Origin: Flammeovirga pacifica | GTDB lineage: Bacteria; Bacteroidota; Bacteroidia; Cytophagales; Flammeovirgaceae | Direction of reading: 5' to 3' | NCBI RefSeq assembly: GCF_000807855.2 | Contig: NZ_JRYR02000001.1 | Coordinates: 442,619 to 506,618 of the forward strand | Length of the DNA stretch: 64,000 nt | Translations under genes and position numbers: made by a program | Notes under the pieces: model-generated | Databases searched by the model: none | What the model was told of the DNA's origin: nothing | Seen by the model: only the letters and a program-made list of their open reading frames with translations | Shown here: positions 18,073 through 26,066 of the stretch, in pieces | How the letters are laid out: each line of letters begins with the position of its first letter | Numbering within the stretch: position 1 is the first letter of the stretch

Positions 18073-19023
18073 TTAAAGATTTGAAATCACTGACTTTTGA
18101 TTTTCAAATTCACTCATCATTTGCTCAACTACCTCAGCAGCACTAGGTACATTCTTAATCTGTGATGAAATTTGTCCAATTTCTATTTCTCCTTCGGCTA
18201 AATCACCTTCGAAGATACCGCGTTTAGAACGTCTTTTTCCTAATAATTCTTTTAACTCATCAGTAGAGGCACCTCTTGCTTCAGCTTCAGCTACTCTTGT
18301 GTAAAATTCATTCTTTACTAATCTTACTGCAGTAAGGTCTTTTAAAGTGAGTACAGTCTCACCTTCATCTACTTCAACAATTTTATTTTTAAAATTATCG
18401 TGGGCAGATGATTCTTTAGTGATGGCAAAACGAGAACCTACTTGTACACCTTCGGCACCTAAAGCAAAAGCAGCCAACATTCCTTTTCCTGTACCGATAC
18501 CACCAGCCGCAATGACAGGAATATCTAGTTGTTCGGCAATAGGTGGAATAAGACACATTGTAGTAGTTTCTTCTTTACCATTATGTCCTCCAGCTTCAAA
18601 ACCTTCAGCGACAACAGCATCAACACCTGCATCTTGAGATTTTACGGCAAATTTTAATGAAGAAATAACTTGAGCTACTTTAATGCCATTAGACTTTAAA
18701 AAGCCTGTGTATTTTTTTGGACTACCTGCAGAAGTAAATACTACGGGTACTTTTTCGGCAACAATAATTTCCATCAATTTATCTACTTCAGGATAGAAGA
18801 GAGGGATATTTACACCAAACGGTTTATCTGTTGCTTGTTTACATTTTTGAACATGCTCTAAAAAAGTTTCAGGATGCATAGATCCAGCTCCAATTAAACC
18901 TAATCCACCAGCATTACTTACTGTAGAAGCTAATTTCCAGCCACTACACCAAACCATACCTCCAGAAATAATAGGATATTGAATGTCAAAAAGTTGACAA
19001 ATTCTATTGTTTTTCATCTTCAT
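18073..19023 (-). CDS. Nitronate monooxygenase / FabK-like flavoprotein
   Basis: A 316-residue TIM-barrel FMN enzyme of the 2-nitropropane-dioxygenase family. Landmarks: FDIQYPIISGGMVWCSGWKLA at the start of the barrel, NAGGLGLIGAG, VAEGFEAGGHNG and the phosphate-binding AAGGIGTGKGMLAAFALGA followed by GVQVGSRF. Family members are nitronate monooxygenases or FMN-dependent enoyl-ACP reductases (FabK); sequence alone does not separate them here. Cytoplasmic. The true start may be the second ATG at 19017. Confidence 0.88.
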   Translation of the reverse strand: MKMKNNRICQLFDIQYPIISGGMVWCSGWKLASTVSNAGGLGLIGAGSMHPETFLEHVQKCKQATDKPFGVNIPLFYPEVDKLMEIIVAEKVPVVFTSAGSPKKYTGFLKSNGIKVAQVISSLKFAVKSQDAGVDAVVAEGFEAGGHNGKEETTTMCLIPPIAEQLDIPVIAAGGIGTGKGMLAAFALGAEGVQVGSRFAITKESSAHDNFKNKIVEVDEGETVLTLKDLTAVRLVKNEFYTRVAEAEARGASTDELKELLGKRRSKRGIFEGDLAEGEIEIGQISSQIKNVPSAAEVVEQMMSEFENQKSVISNL

Positions 19024-19150
19024 ATTGATTGTGTTAATAGCGGGAATTTAATCATTTTTTGATCACAGAATAAGGACAATTATCAACATATTCAATTTTA
19101 ACACCTAAAGGTGATCCATAAATAAATAGAGGGTCTTGATCATGTATTAA

Positions 19151-19651
19151 TTAATCTTTTATCAAGTATTTTTCTGGAATAGGATGTTCTTTGCTCTCAT
19201 TTGTCCAAAGGATATTCGTTACCCACCAACGTCCATTCAATTCAATCATTTGATAACTCGAAATACCTCTTCCGTTTTCACCTTCAGAGTCTTTTGCCTT
19301 AAAGCTTTCAAAGACTTGAGCAATACCTTTGTATTGATCAATTACTCTAGAAATGTGTTTTTCTGAATAACCTTCTTCATAATAAGGATCAGTAATCAAT
19401 TCTAGAAATTCATTTAAAGTAACCGTTTCAACAAAAGTGGTATCAGTATCTTGCATTCTGATGGAAAATTGAGCAGTTGGAAGAAAAATAGTTCTAATTG
19501 CTGCAGTATCCATTTGTTCCCCTTTGCTTATAGAGATCTGTTCGAGTAATTCGTTTAAAACTCCATCAATAGTTTTGAAAGAGTTTTTTATTTGACATGT
19601 TCCGTAAAGTGAGGAAAGAAGTAAAGTAATGAGGAATAGGTACCTTTTCAT
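19151..19651 (-). CDS. Secreted NTF2-like/SnoaL-like protein
   Basis: A 166-residue protein. I place the start at 19649-19651, where the signal peptide MKRYLFLITLLLSSLYGTC begins. The mature part has the NTF2-like pattern: an N-terminal helix (TIDGVLNELLEQIS), a strand with FLPTAQFSIRM, and a final sheet ending SSYQMIELNGRWWVTNILW. Such Bacteroidota proteins are usually uncharacterised small-molecule binding or stress-related proteins. No catalytic residues identified. It may read on into the nitronate monooxygenase gene 127 bp downstream, since no terminator is seen between. Confidence 0.72.
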   Translation of the reverse strand: MKRYLFLITLLLSSLYGTCQIKNSFKTIDGVLNELLEQISISKGEQMDTAAIRTIFLPTAQFSIRMQDTDTTFVETVTLNEFLELITDPYYEEGYSEKHISRVIDQYKGIAQVFESFKAKDSEGENGRGISSYQMIELNGRWWVTNILWTNESKEHPIPEKYLIKD

Positions 19652-19889
19652 AGTATTGTGTCTTATCTTATTAATTAAGGTAATAGACACAATACAAATG
19701 AAATAGGTGGGTTTTAAGTTGTCTGTTAATCAAGTTATTTATAGTGTTATCAATAGTCTTCTACCGACCATTAATAAGAGTTTCTTACTTTTTACAATAG
19801 TTTTAATTGTTGATAGTACAAACTTATTGAGGAAGAACGTAATATTGATACGTTCAAAAAAAGAATTGATTTTTTTATGGGAAATAAAA

Positions 19890-19934
19890 AACACCTCCTA
19901 CTAAAATGACCATTGACCATAAAATAGGAGGTGT
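19890..19934 (-). terminator. Terminator of the MBL-fold gene
   Basis: Stem ACACCTCCTA / TAGGAGGTGT around a 24-nt loop, with a T run on the minus strand. The roughly 240 bp from here to 19652 hold no credible gene. Confidence 0.75.
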
Positions 19935-19950
19935 GTATTATGAGTGAATT

Positions 19951-20598
19951 TTAATCATTCAATTCTCTTTTCCATTGATGATAAAATGAATTTATTTGTT
20001 TTTCCATACCGATAGAACTGCTTCTTCCATGCCCTGGGTGGATAAGCATATGAGCAGGCTGTTCATCAATCAGTTTGATAACGGATTTTTTTAAATCTTC
20101 AAGGTTTGCTGTTGGTCGATCCCATTTTCCAACTGACGCTTCGAATAAAGTATCACCAGTGTATAGGTCATGCCCAATTTTAAAAGTAACGCCTCCAATA
20201 GTATGCCCTGGGCAATGGATCACAGAAATTTGTTCCTTCCCTAAAGGGATAATGGTATTTTCATTTATCTTGATGATTTCCATTTTTGATAAATCATACC
20301 TTTTGTGTTTATGAAAGAAACCAAATCCATTTAGATCATCATTCATTAAAACTTCATATTCTATTTCATGAATATATATAGGCACATCAAAGCAATCTAA
20401 AGCTTCCATATGATCAATATGAGCATGAGTTAGAAGAATACCAATGACTTCTAATTTTTCTCTTTTAATGTAATCTTGAATTTTATCTTTTTCGTAACCT
20501 GGATCTATGATAAAGCATTTGCCCTCTCTATCCAAGATATAACAATTGGTGATAAAATCACCCGAAACAACTAATTTTCTTATAGGATATAATTTCAT
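19951..20598 (-). CDS. MBL-fold metallo-hydrolase, glyoxalase-II-like
   Basis: A 215-residue metallo-beta-lactamase-fold hydrolase with all metal-binding motifs: THAHIDH (about 56-62), HCPGHTIGG, YTGDTLF and HPGHG near the end. The start was set at 20596-20598 (MKLYPIRKLVVSGDFITNCYI), the typical family beginning. Similar small proteins act as hydroxyacylglutathione-hydrolase-like thioesterases or persulfide dioxygenases. It follows the DUF1801 gene by 37 bp in the same direction. Confidence 0.9.
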   Translation of the reverse strand: MKLYPIRKLVVSGDFITNCYILDREGKCFIIDPGYEKDKIQDYIKREKLEVIGILLTHAHIDHMEALDCFDVPIYIHEIEYEVLMNDDLNGFGFFHKHKRYDLSKMEIIKINENTIIPLGKEQISVIHCPGHTIGGVTFKIGHDLYTGDTLFEASVGKWDRPTANLEDLKKSVIKLIDEQPAHMLIHPGHGRSSSIGMEKQINSFYHQWKRELND

Positions 20599-20635
20599 AT
20601 TTCTTCCAATGGAAATTAATGGTATAACACTTATT

Positions 20636-21013
20636 TCAATAATTGATTTTAAGATCAATAGCCATTTTAAGAATATCTTGGATAAGTACTAGATCTAAAT
20701 CTTGATTTGGATTGATAGGAAGAACTTTCATTTTTTTTCGAGTTCCTGATTCTAATTTATGATGCTGAAGTAATTTTCCATCGACAAAAAGGATGTAGGG
20801 CTCTTCCGTTTTTTTATCCTTCCATAAATAACATAAAGGTTTTTTTTCAATACAGAAGCAAGGCATACTATATTTAATTGTTTCCTCTATTTTGGGGTTT
20901 GCATCAATTATGATCGATCGAAGGGCTAGATAACAGCTTTTATTGGGTTCTTTCTGTTGGAGGTAGAAATGTTCTTTATCATTCATTTCTAAAAATAAAT
21001 TTAAATAATTCAT
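20636..21013 (-). CDS. DUF1801 (YdhG-like) protein
   Basis: A 125-residue cytoplasmic protein with the DUF1801 core: helix SCYLALRSIIIDANPKIEETIKYSMPCF, an aromatic sheet with CYLWKD and LFVDGKLLQHHKLESG. Related proteins include the B. subtilis frataxin-like YdhG. A second ATG nine codons in (20986) is an alternative start. It is likely co-transcribed with the MBL-fold gene downstream. Confidence 0.78.
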   Translation of the reverse strand: MNYLNLFLEMNDKEHFYLQQKEPNKSCYLALRSIIIDANPKIEETIKYSMPCFCIEKKPLCYLWKDKKTEEPYILFVDGKLLQHHKLESGTRKKMKVLPINPNQDLDLVLIQDILKMAIDLKINY

Positions 21014-21095
21014 TTTAAAAGTAGGATAGAATAAATCTGATAAGGTTAGTTGTTTAAATATTGAAGTATCCTAAATGAGAAAGAATGGAATAATA

Positions 21096-21133
21096 AAAAA
21101 AGCTCATCATTTTATATCAATGATGAGCTTTTG
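21096..21133 (-). terminator. Terminator of the MerC gene
   Basis: Stem AAGCTCATCAT / ATGATGAGCTT with flanking A/T runs, 14 nt beyond the merC-like stop codon. Confidence 0.85.
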
Positions 21134-21146
21134 AGTTTTAAAAAGG

Positions 21147-21548
21147 TTATGATGCTGCACAACATTTAGTGGTTTGACACCTACAATATTTTCTATTATA
21201 AATATGTAAAATTATGAGCACCATAGTGGGTAGGTATATAAATTCTTCCATCAGATGTATTAACTGTAATTTCTCGTTGATGAGAATGAAAGCTAAGAGG
21301 GACCATGTTATCCACATTGCAGGTTTCATCCAATGGCTACTCGTATTTTTTGTAGACTGGAAAACGGCAATAAATGAGATAAAAAGAAAAATTGGATCAA
21401 TGACTTTCCACCAAATAGGGAGGTGAGCTCCACAACTTGCTGCACAAGAACCGACAACAAACAAAAAAGGTGTAGCCACACAATGTATCAAACATATAAA
21501 ACTTGCAATGGCACCAAATTGATCAGAACTATTTTTAATGATTTTCAT
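21147..21548 (-). CDS. MerC-domain integral membrane protein
   Basis: A 133-residue four-helix membrane protein of the MerC family. It opens with a first helix containing CLIHCVATPFLF and a CAASC pair (in VGSCAASCGAHLP), the cysteine pattern for metal binding in MerC, and ends with a Cys-rich tail KYCRCQTTKCCAAS. The start at about 21548 is chosen because it gives the usual MerC N-terminus (MKIIKNSSDQFGAIAS). MerC proteins take up mercuric ion in resistance operons, but in Bacteroidota they often stand alone and seem to be zinc- or iron-regulated, which the palindrome just upstream supports. Confidence 0.87.
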   Translation of the reverse strand: MKIIKNSSDQFGAIASFICLIHCVATPFLFVVGSCAASCGAHLPIWWKVIDPIFLFISFIAVFQSTKNTSSHWMKPAMWITWSLLAFILINEKLQLIHLMEEFIYLPTMVLIILHIYNRKYCRCQTTKCCAAS

Positions 21549-21556
21549 AAATATAT

Positions 21557-21578
21557 TTTTGCGACACAGTTGCAAAAG
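21557..21578 (-). promoter_or_regulatory. Fur/Zur-type palindrome at the merC-like start
   Basis: TTTTGCGAC-ACA-GTTGCAAAA is a 9-3-9 inverted repeat with one mismatch, about ten bases upstream of the merC-like start codon (numbering uncertain by one base). Its length and symmetry resemble Fur-family operators. Binding by Zur or Fur is inferred, not shown. Confidence 0.55.
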
Positions 21579-21834
21579 TAAATAAAAATTGTCAATAATC
21601 AACATTAAATTATCCTAATGGTAAGTGTGATTTATTGAGATTATATGATGTAATCTTCTATTGAGAGTTATTTATCAACTTGTTTATTAGTTCTTTATAT
21701 CCAAAAGTACAATCAAATAACTACTAGTGACACCTGAATTAAAACAAAAAATTATTCTTGTAAAACGAAATATTGATTATGAAATCACATGATCAACCTT
21801 TAAATTAATTTGAAATGAGTTAAAATATAGAATA

Positions 21835-23466
21835 ATGAAAATATTAAACTTCATCACTTTAACTATCACATTGATTTTCTTCTGTTCAAGTGCAAAAATT
21901 GAAGAGGATAAGAAATTAACTAAAAAGAAAAAACAACCTAATATTATCTTAATTTATGCTGATGATATGGGAAGAGGAATGTTGAGTTCTTGGGGACAAA
22001 AGCATTTTACAACACCCAATATCGATAAATTAGTAGATGGCGGGATGAAGTTCGATCATGCCTATGGAAGTAACTTTTGTGCGCCTGCCCGTGCAAGTAT
22101 GATTACCGGTATGCATGACTGCCATAAGCAAAATGAATATTATACTTTAACTCGCCCAGGCATTTGGCTTAAAGACGCTAAAGACGTAGATGTCGATAAG
22201 ATCGAAGAACAAATTCATGAAGTTGCACCAACTAGAGAAAATGAGGTGTATTTAGCTACTGTTGCTAAAAATGCAGGATACAAAACTGCTCAATTTGGGA
22301 AACTTGAGTGGGGTTTTGCAACAACACCTGAAAGAATGAAAAATCATGGATGGGATGATCATTATGGTTTTTATGACCACCGTCGATGTCATGGTTTTTA
22401 CCCACCTTTCCTTTTTGAAAATGGTGAATTGATAGAAATTGAAGGCAATACACATGCAGATTGTGCAGTCACTCCTAAAAAAGAGACTCCAGAAAATTTC
22501 AAAATTAGATGGGATTTTACCGGGAAGAAGCAATATTCTGAATATTTAATTTTGGATAAAATGCTTCAATACATGGATGATAATAACCCTAATAAAACGG
22601 ATCAACCTTTCTTCTTATATTATCCGACACAATTACCTCATGGTCCCGTACAAGTGCCTGAAATTGATAAGGAATTGATTAATGCAGAAGGTTTAACATC
22701 CTTAGAAAAGGAATATGCTACTATGGTAAAAATCTTTGATACCACTGTAGGACAAATTTACGACAAGTGTGAAGAATTGGGTATTTTAGAGAATACGATC
22801 ATTATTTTATCTAGTGATAATGGACATGAAGTACATTATGAACAGGATGGGAGAACTTTTAGAAGGACAACCAGAGATGGAAAGCCAATTGATAACATCA
22901 CAACTAAATTTTATAGTGACGAAGGAAACGATGTATTTGATGGTAATAATGGCATGGCAGGGTTAAAAAGAGACAATTGGGAAGGTGGTGTAAGAGTACC
23001 TTTAGTTTGGTATTGGAAAGGAAAAATAAAATCTGGAAAAACCTCTAATCAGTTGGTAAATAACTATGATATCATGAACACTATAGCTGATATTATTGGT
23101 GTTGATCAAGTAGAAGGGAAAGATAGCTTTTCTTATGCCAATACACTTTTAAAGGGAAAAGGAAAAGAGAAAGACTATACTGTGTTTGCTTCAAAAATAG
23201 GTCCTGCAATTGTAACTAAAGAAGGTTGGAAATTACGTTATCACATTAAAGATGATGTTTTCCAATTGTACAATATCAATCAGGATTATAGAGAAGAGAC
23301 GGTATTAAATAATCAATATCCAGATAAGGTTGCTTCTCTAAAATCTATTCTATTAAAAGAATGTGATGGAGATTATAATAATGGTGGATATCCTCAATTT
23401 TTTGAACCTGATCCAGTAATTAGAGCAAGGAAAGCCAAAAAGAAACTCAAAAACAAAAAGAATTAG
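21835..23466 (+). CDS. Sulfatase (alkaline phosphatase superfamily)
   Basis: A 543-residue exported sulfatase. A hydrophobic leader (MKILNFITLTITLIFFCSSA) precedes the metal-binding Asp pair in YADDMGRG (43-44) and the active-site motif CAPARASMITG, where Cys82 fits the C-x-P-x-R rule for conversion to formylglycine. Further motifs: LPHGPVQVP, SSDNGHE (metal Asp/Asn) and GMAGLKRDNWEGGVRVP. It hydrolyses sulfate esters, probably of algal polysaccharides. The formylglycine-generating enzyme must be encoded elsewhere. It stands alone, not in a polysaccharide locus. The basic tail (KAKKKLKNKKN) is unusual. Confidence 0.93.
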   Translation: MKILNFITLTITLIFFCSSAKIEEDKKLTKKKKQPNIILIYADDMGRGMLSSWGQKHFTTPNIDKLVDGGMKFDHAYGSNFCAPARASMITGMHDCHKQNEYYTLTRPGIWLKDAKDVDVDKIEEQIHEVAPTRENEVYLATVAKNAGYKTAQFGKLEWGFATTPERMKNHGWDDHYGFYDHRRCHGFYPPFLFENGELIEIEGNTHADCAVTPKKETPENFKIRWDFTGKKQYSEYLILDKMLQYMDDNNPNKTDQPFFLYYPTQLPHGPVQVPEIDKELINAEGLTSLEKEYATMVKIFDTTVGQIYDKCEELGILENTIIILSSDNGHEVHYEQDGRTFRRTTRDGKPIDNITTKFYSDEGNDVFDGNNGMAGLKRDNWEGGVRVPLVWYWKGKIKSGKTSNQLVNNYDIMNTIADIIGVDQVEGKDSFSYANTLLKGKGKEKDYTVFASKIGPAIVTKEGWKLRYHIKDDVFQLYNINQDYREETVLNNQYPDKVASLKSILLKECDGDYNNGGYPQFFEPDPVIRARKAKKKLKNKKN

Positions 23467-23473
23467 TTGGATA

Positions 23474-23514
23474 AAAAAAGGTTGTCACATTTAAATGCAT
23501 GTGACAACCTTTAT
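23474..23514. terminator. Bidirectional terminator
   Basis: Stem AAGGTTGTCACAT / ATGTGACAACCTT between convergent sulfatase and HExxH lipoprotein genes. Confidence 0.88.
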
Positions 23515-23529
23515 CTTTAGAAAAGGAGT

Positions 23530-24834
23530 TTACAAAATATATTTAAACTCACTTTCAGTAATTATCTTTTTAAAGTTATTGGTATTCAATAATTCGAAAA
23601 TAGCCGCCTTTTTATCGTCACTTTTTTCATAGTAGGATTGACAAATTAGATACCCCATTGTATATCCTAGATTACTCGGTCGATCATGGATTGCACCACC
23701 ATTATGCATCCAATTAGATAAGTCTGTACTGTAAGCATCATTTTTCAGTTCTTGAATGATAAACTCGAAGTTCTTTTTATTATTTAAATAGTTTAAATTT
23801 TGCTGTACCCCAGGACTTGGAGTCTTATTTTCTGATAGGATAGAAACAAGAAAATCACAAACACCTTCCTCTATAATCTTACCTAGCACTTTATTAGCAT
23901 TTTCATGATCAGAATACGATTGCTGAAAATGCATCAACTCATGTACTAAATCATAAGACATATTATCAAACTCAGTAATAGAATTTTTTTGCCAATCATT
24001 CAGATGCTGTAATGGCATACTATCTGATTTTGCAAACATAGTTACACCAATAAATAATCCTAATTCAGTTAAGGTTCCAGAACTATTGATTAAATCAGGG
24101 ACAATGTAAGTTTTAGGAAATACTGCTTTAGGATATAACTCCGAAAACCTTACCATCATTTCATTAGCGTTGCGTGCTACTTTATCCAATTGATTTTTAG
24201 AAATATGTTTTTCAAGATATTGGTAGTAGTCCGAGTTATTTTCAATCATAACTCTTTTCATATTCTCTACATTTTCATAACGAATATGGTAGTAATCTTT
24301 TAAGGCATAAGATCCTTCACAAATATAATTTGATAAATACTGATTTGCGTTTTGTTTATCATGTATTGATTGATCAAAATATTTCCAAAACCTGTCAGTA
24401 GGAGTGGTCAAAATTTCGAAGTTCTCTATATTTTCGTTTCTCTTCTGAATGATCTGAAGTAAAGAATCGACTTCATTTCTTAAAGTAATATTATTCCCCC
24501 CTTTTTCAATGCCTAATTTTTCTAGAATGATAGGGTCATTCATCCCAAAATCAATCGATCTCTTAACAGAGAGCAATGCACTATCTATTTGATTGCCTTC
24601 TCCATATTGCCATGCAGAATAGAAAAATAGCTCTGATGATTGATTACTTTCTCCAGCCTTATAATAGAGTTGACCTGCTTTATTATGTTGTCCTATTTCT
24701 CTTAATGAATCACATGTAGTTCCAATTTTACCAATATCAATTAACTCACAACTATTATTATTTATTTGATTTTTACAGCCGATGAACAGAAAAAGTAAAG
24801 GAATGAGAAGAGATATATTTATTAAGAGTTTCAT
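23530..24834 (-). CDS. Lipoprotein with HExxH metallopeptidase-like domain (DUF2268/GldB-like)
   Basis: A 434-residue lipoprotein (signal MKLLINISLLIPLLFLFIGC). Residues about 35-115 look like short tetratricopeptide-type helices (AGQLYYKAGESNQSSELFFYSAWQYG). The C-terminal half resembles the DUF2268 / gliding-protein GldB type and has an HELMH zinc motif (about residue 297), followed by an acidic E in EEGVCDF about 20 residues later that could be the third ligand. This suggests a periplasmic zinc peptidase or a GldB relative, but the function is unproven. Confidence 0.72.
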   Translation of the reverse strand: MKLLINISLLIPLLFLFIGCKNQINNNSCELIDIGKIGTTCDSLREIGQHNKAGQLYYKAGESNQSSELFFYSAWQYGEGNQIDSALLSVKRSIDFGMNDPIILEKLGIEKGGNNITLRNEVDSLLQIIQKRNENIENFEILTTPTDRFWKYFDQSIHDKQNANQYLSNYICEGSYALKDYYHIRYENVENMKRVMIENNSDYYQYLEKHISKNQLDKVARNANEMMVRFSELYPKAVFPKTYIVPDLINSSGTLTELGLFIGVTMFAKSDSMPLQHLNDWQKNSITEFDNMSYDLVHELMHFQQSYSDHENANKVLGKIIEEGVCDFLVSILSENKTPSPGVQQNLNYLNNKKNFEFIIQELKNDAYSTDLSNWMHNGGAIHDRPSNLGYTMGYLICQSYYEKSDDKKAAIFELLNTNNFKKIITESEFKYIL

Positions 24835-24894
24835 TATTTACGTATTTATAATTTGATGAATACTAAAATTAACATCAGAGTATTCGATCAATTT

Positions 24895-24933
24895 ACAAAA
24901 AAAAGAGCCAAGAAGAATATCTTCTTGGCTCTT
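24895..24933 (-). terminator. Terminator of the B12 uptake operon
   Basis: Stem AAGAGCCAAGAAG / CTTCTTGGCTCTT, followed on the minus strand by a run of nine T. Confidence 0.92.
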
Positions 24934-24959
24934 AACACTTATAGTTTTGACAAAATTTC

Positions 24960-26051
24960 TTAGTTGAAAATGAAGTGGAATGGTCCTACGCCAGCCTCTT
25001 GATTTTCAAATTTTGGAGTACCTGTTTCAGAATAAATACTGTAGTAACCAGCATTTTCGAAATCAGGAGTGATTGCAACATAAATATCTTTTGTAGCAGG
25101 GTTTTGAGCAACACCTGTAAATCCTTCACCAGTAATGATTGTAGATGAAGACTTATCAGCTAAATTCATTTCAACAATTTCAGTTTTTGTTGAAGGCCAT
25201 GATTCAGCACCAATTACGAATGCTTTTGTACCATTTTCTGAAATGTTTACAAAACCATCGCTACCAATACCTTCATAACTAATTCTTGCAGAAACTTCTG
25301 TGTAATCACTGCTTAATTTAATTAGACCTTTGTTTGCTGCTTCAGCAGGTAAAGACCATGTCTCAGAAGCTGAAACCCAAACATTGTTAGCATAATCAAG
25401 TACAAAATGCTGAGGTACTGCATTTACATTGATGATTGTTGGTTCTGCATCAAGGTCAGAAACATCATAAACTTCAACATTGAAAGATGCAGAACTAGCT
25501 ACAAATAATTTTCCATTGTGGAATAGAATTCCTTCTGGACTTAAACCACAGTCAATGCTTTTAGTAACTTCTCCTGTAGATAAATTGATAACTAATATTT
25601 TAGGATTAGCGTATGAATAATCTGGTTGTTGTTCACCCCACATCGTTACATATGCAGTGTTACCGTCAAATGCTGTATATCTTGGGTTGTGAACGTTTTC
25701 TTTGATTTCGAAATTCATTTTTAATGTTTGAGCATTAGCAATGATAATTCTATCTGAAGCAGCTGCATTGATTACTGTAACAGTACCGTTAGAAGAGAAA
25801 CCTTCAATTAGCCCTAAAACTTTCTCATTGTTAGCAGACTCAAAAGCACCTTGAGAAACTGTAGTATCTTCATCTACGATACTAACACCAGTAATAGAAG
25901 ATGTATTCGGCTTACCAAAAGCTCCTGCATTACTTAACTGAAAACCAGATTGTCCAGGTACATAAGGTGCAGCATCTTTATCATCTACACATGAAGTAAA
26001 TACAAAAGCTACTAACGCAAAAAGGATTGAAAATTTGTAAAATTGTTTCAT
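24960..26051 (-). CDS. BtuG-like surface lipoprotein, YncE-type beta-propeller (DUF5074-like)
   Basis: A 363-residue lipoprotein: signal to FVFTSC, followed by VDDKD, an acidic sequence right after the acylated Cys like the surface-export signal of Bacteroidota lipoproteins. The rest is a seven-bladed YncE-like propeller with repeated blades (NPRYTAFDGNTAYVTMWG, GLSPEGILFHNGKLFVASS, VPQHFVLDYANNVWVSAS). In Bacteroides such proteins (BtuG) sit on BtuB and bind cobalamin extremely tightly. Here it is third in an operon behind btuF- and btuB-like genes and a cobalamin riboswitch, 15 bp after btuB, so the BtuG role is a well-supported inference. Confidence 0.85.
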   Translation of the reverse strand: MKQFYKFSILFALVAFVFTSCVDDKDAAPYVPGQSGFQLSNAGAFGKPNTSSITGVSIVDEDTTVSQGAFESANNEKVLGLIEGFSSNGTVTVINAAASDRIIIANAQTLKMNFEIKENVHNPRYTAFDGNTAYVTMWGEQQPDYSYANPKILVINLSTGEVTKSIDCGLSPEGILFHNGKLFVASSASFNVEVYDVSDLDAEPTIINVNAVPQHFVLDYANNVWVSASETWSLPAEAANKGLIKLSSDYTEVSARISYEGIGSDGFVNISENGTKAFVIGAESWPSTKTEIVEMNLADKSSSTIITGEGFTGVAQNPATKDIYVAITPDFENAGYYSIYSETGTPKFENQEAGVGPFHFIFN

Positions 26052-26066
26052 TTTAGATTTCTATTT

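Noticed and set aside
19707-19904. 65-codon plus-strand open frame
   Set aside because: It ends in the terminator stem of the MBL-fold gene and looks like random AT-rich translation; no start context.
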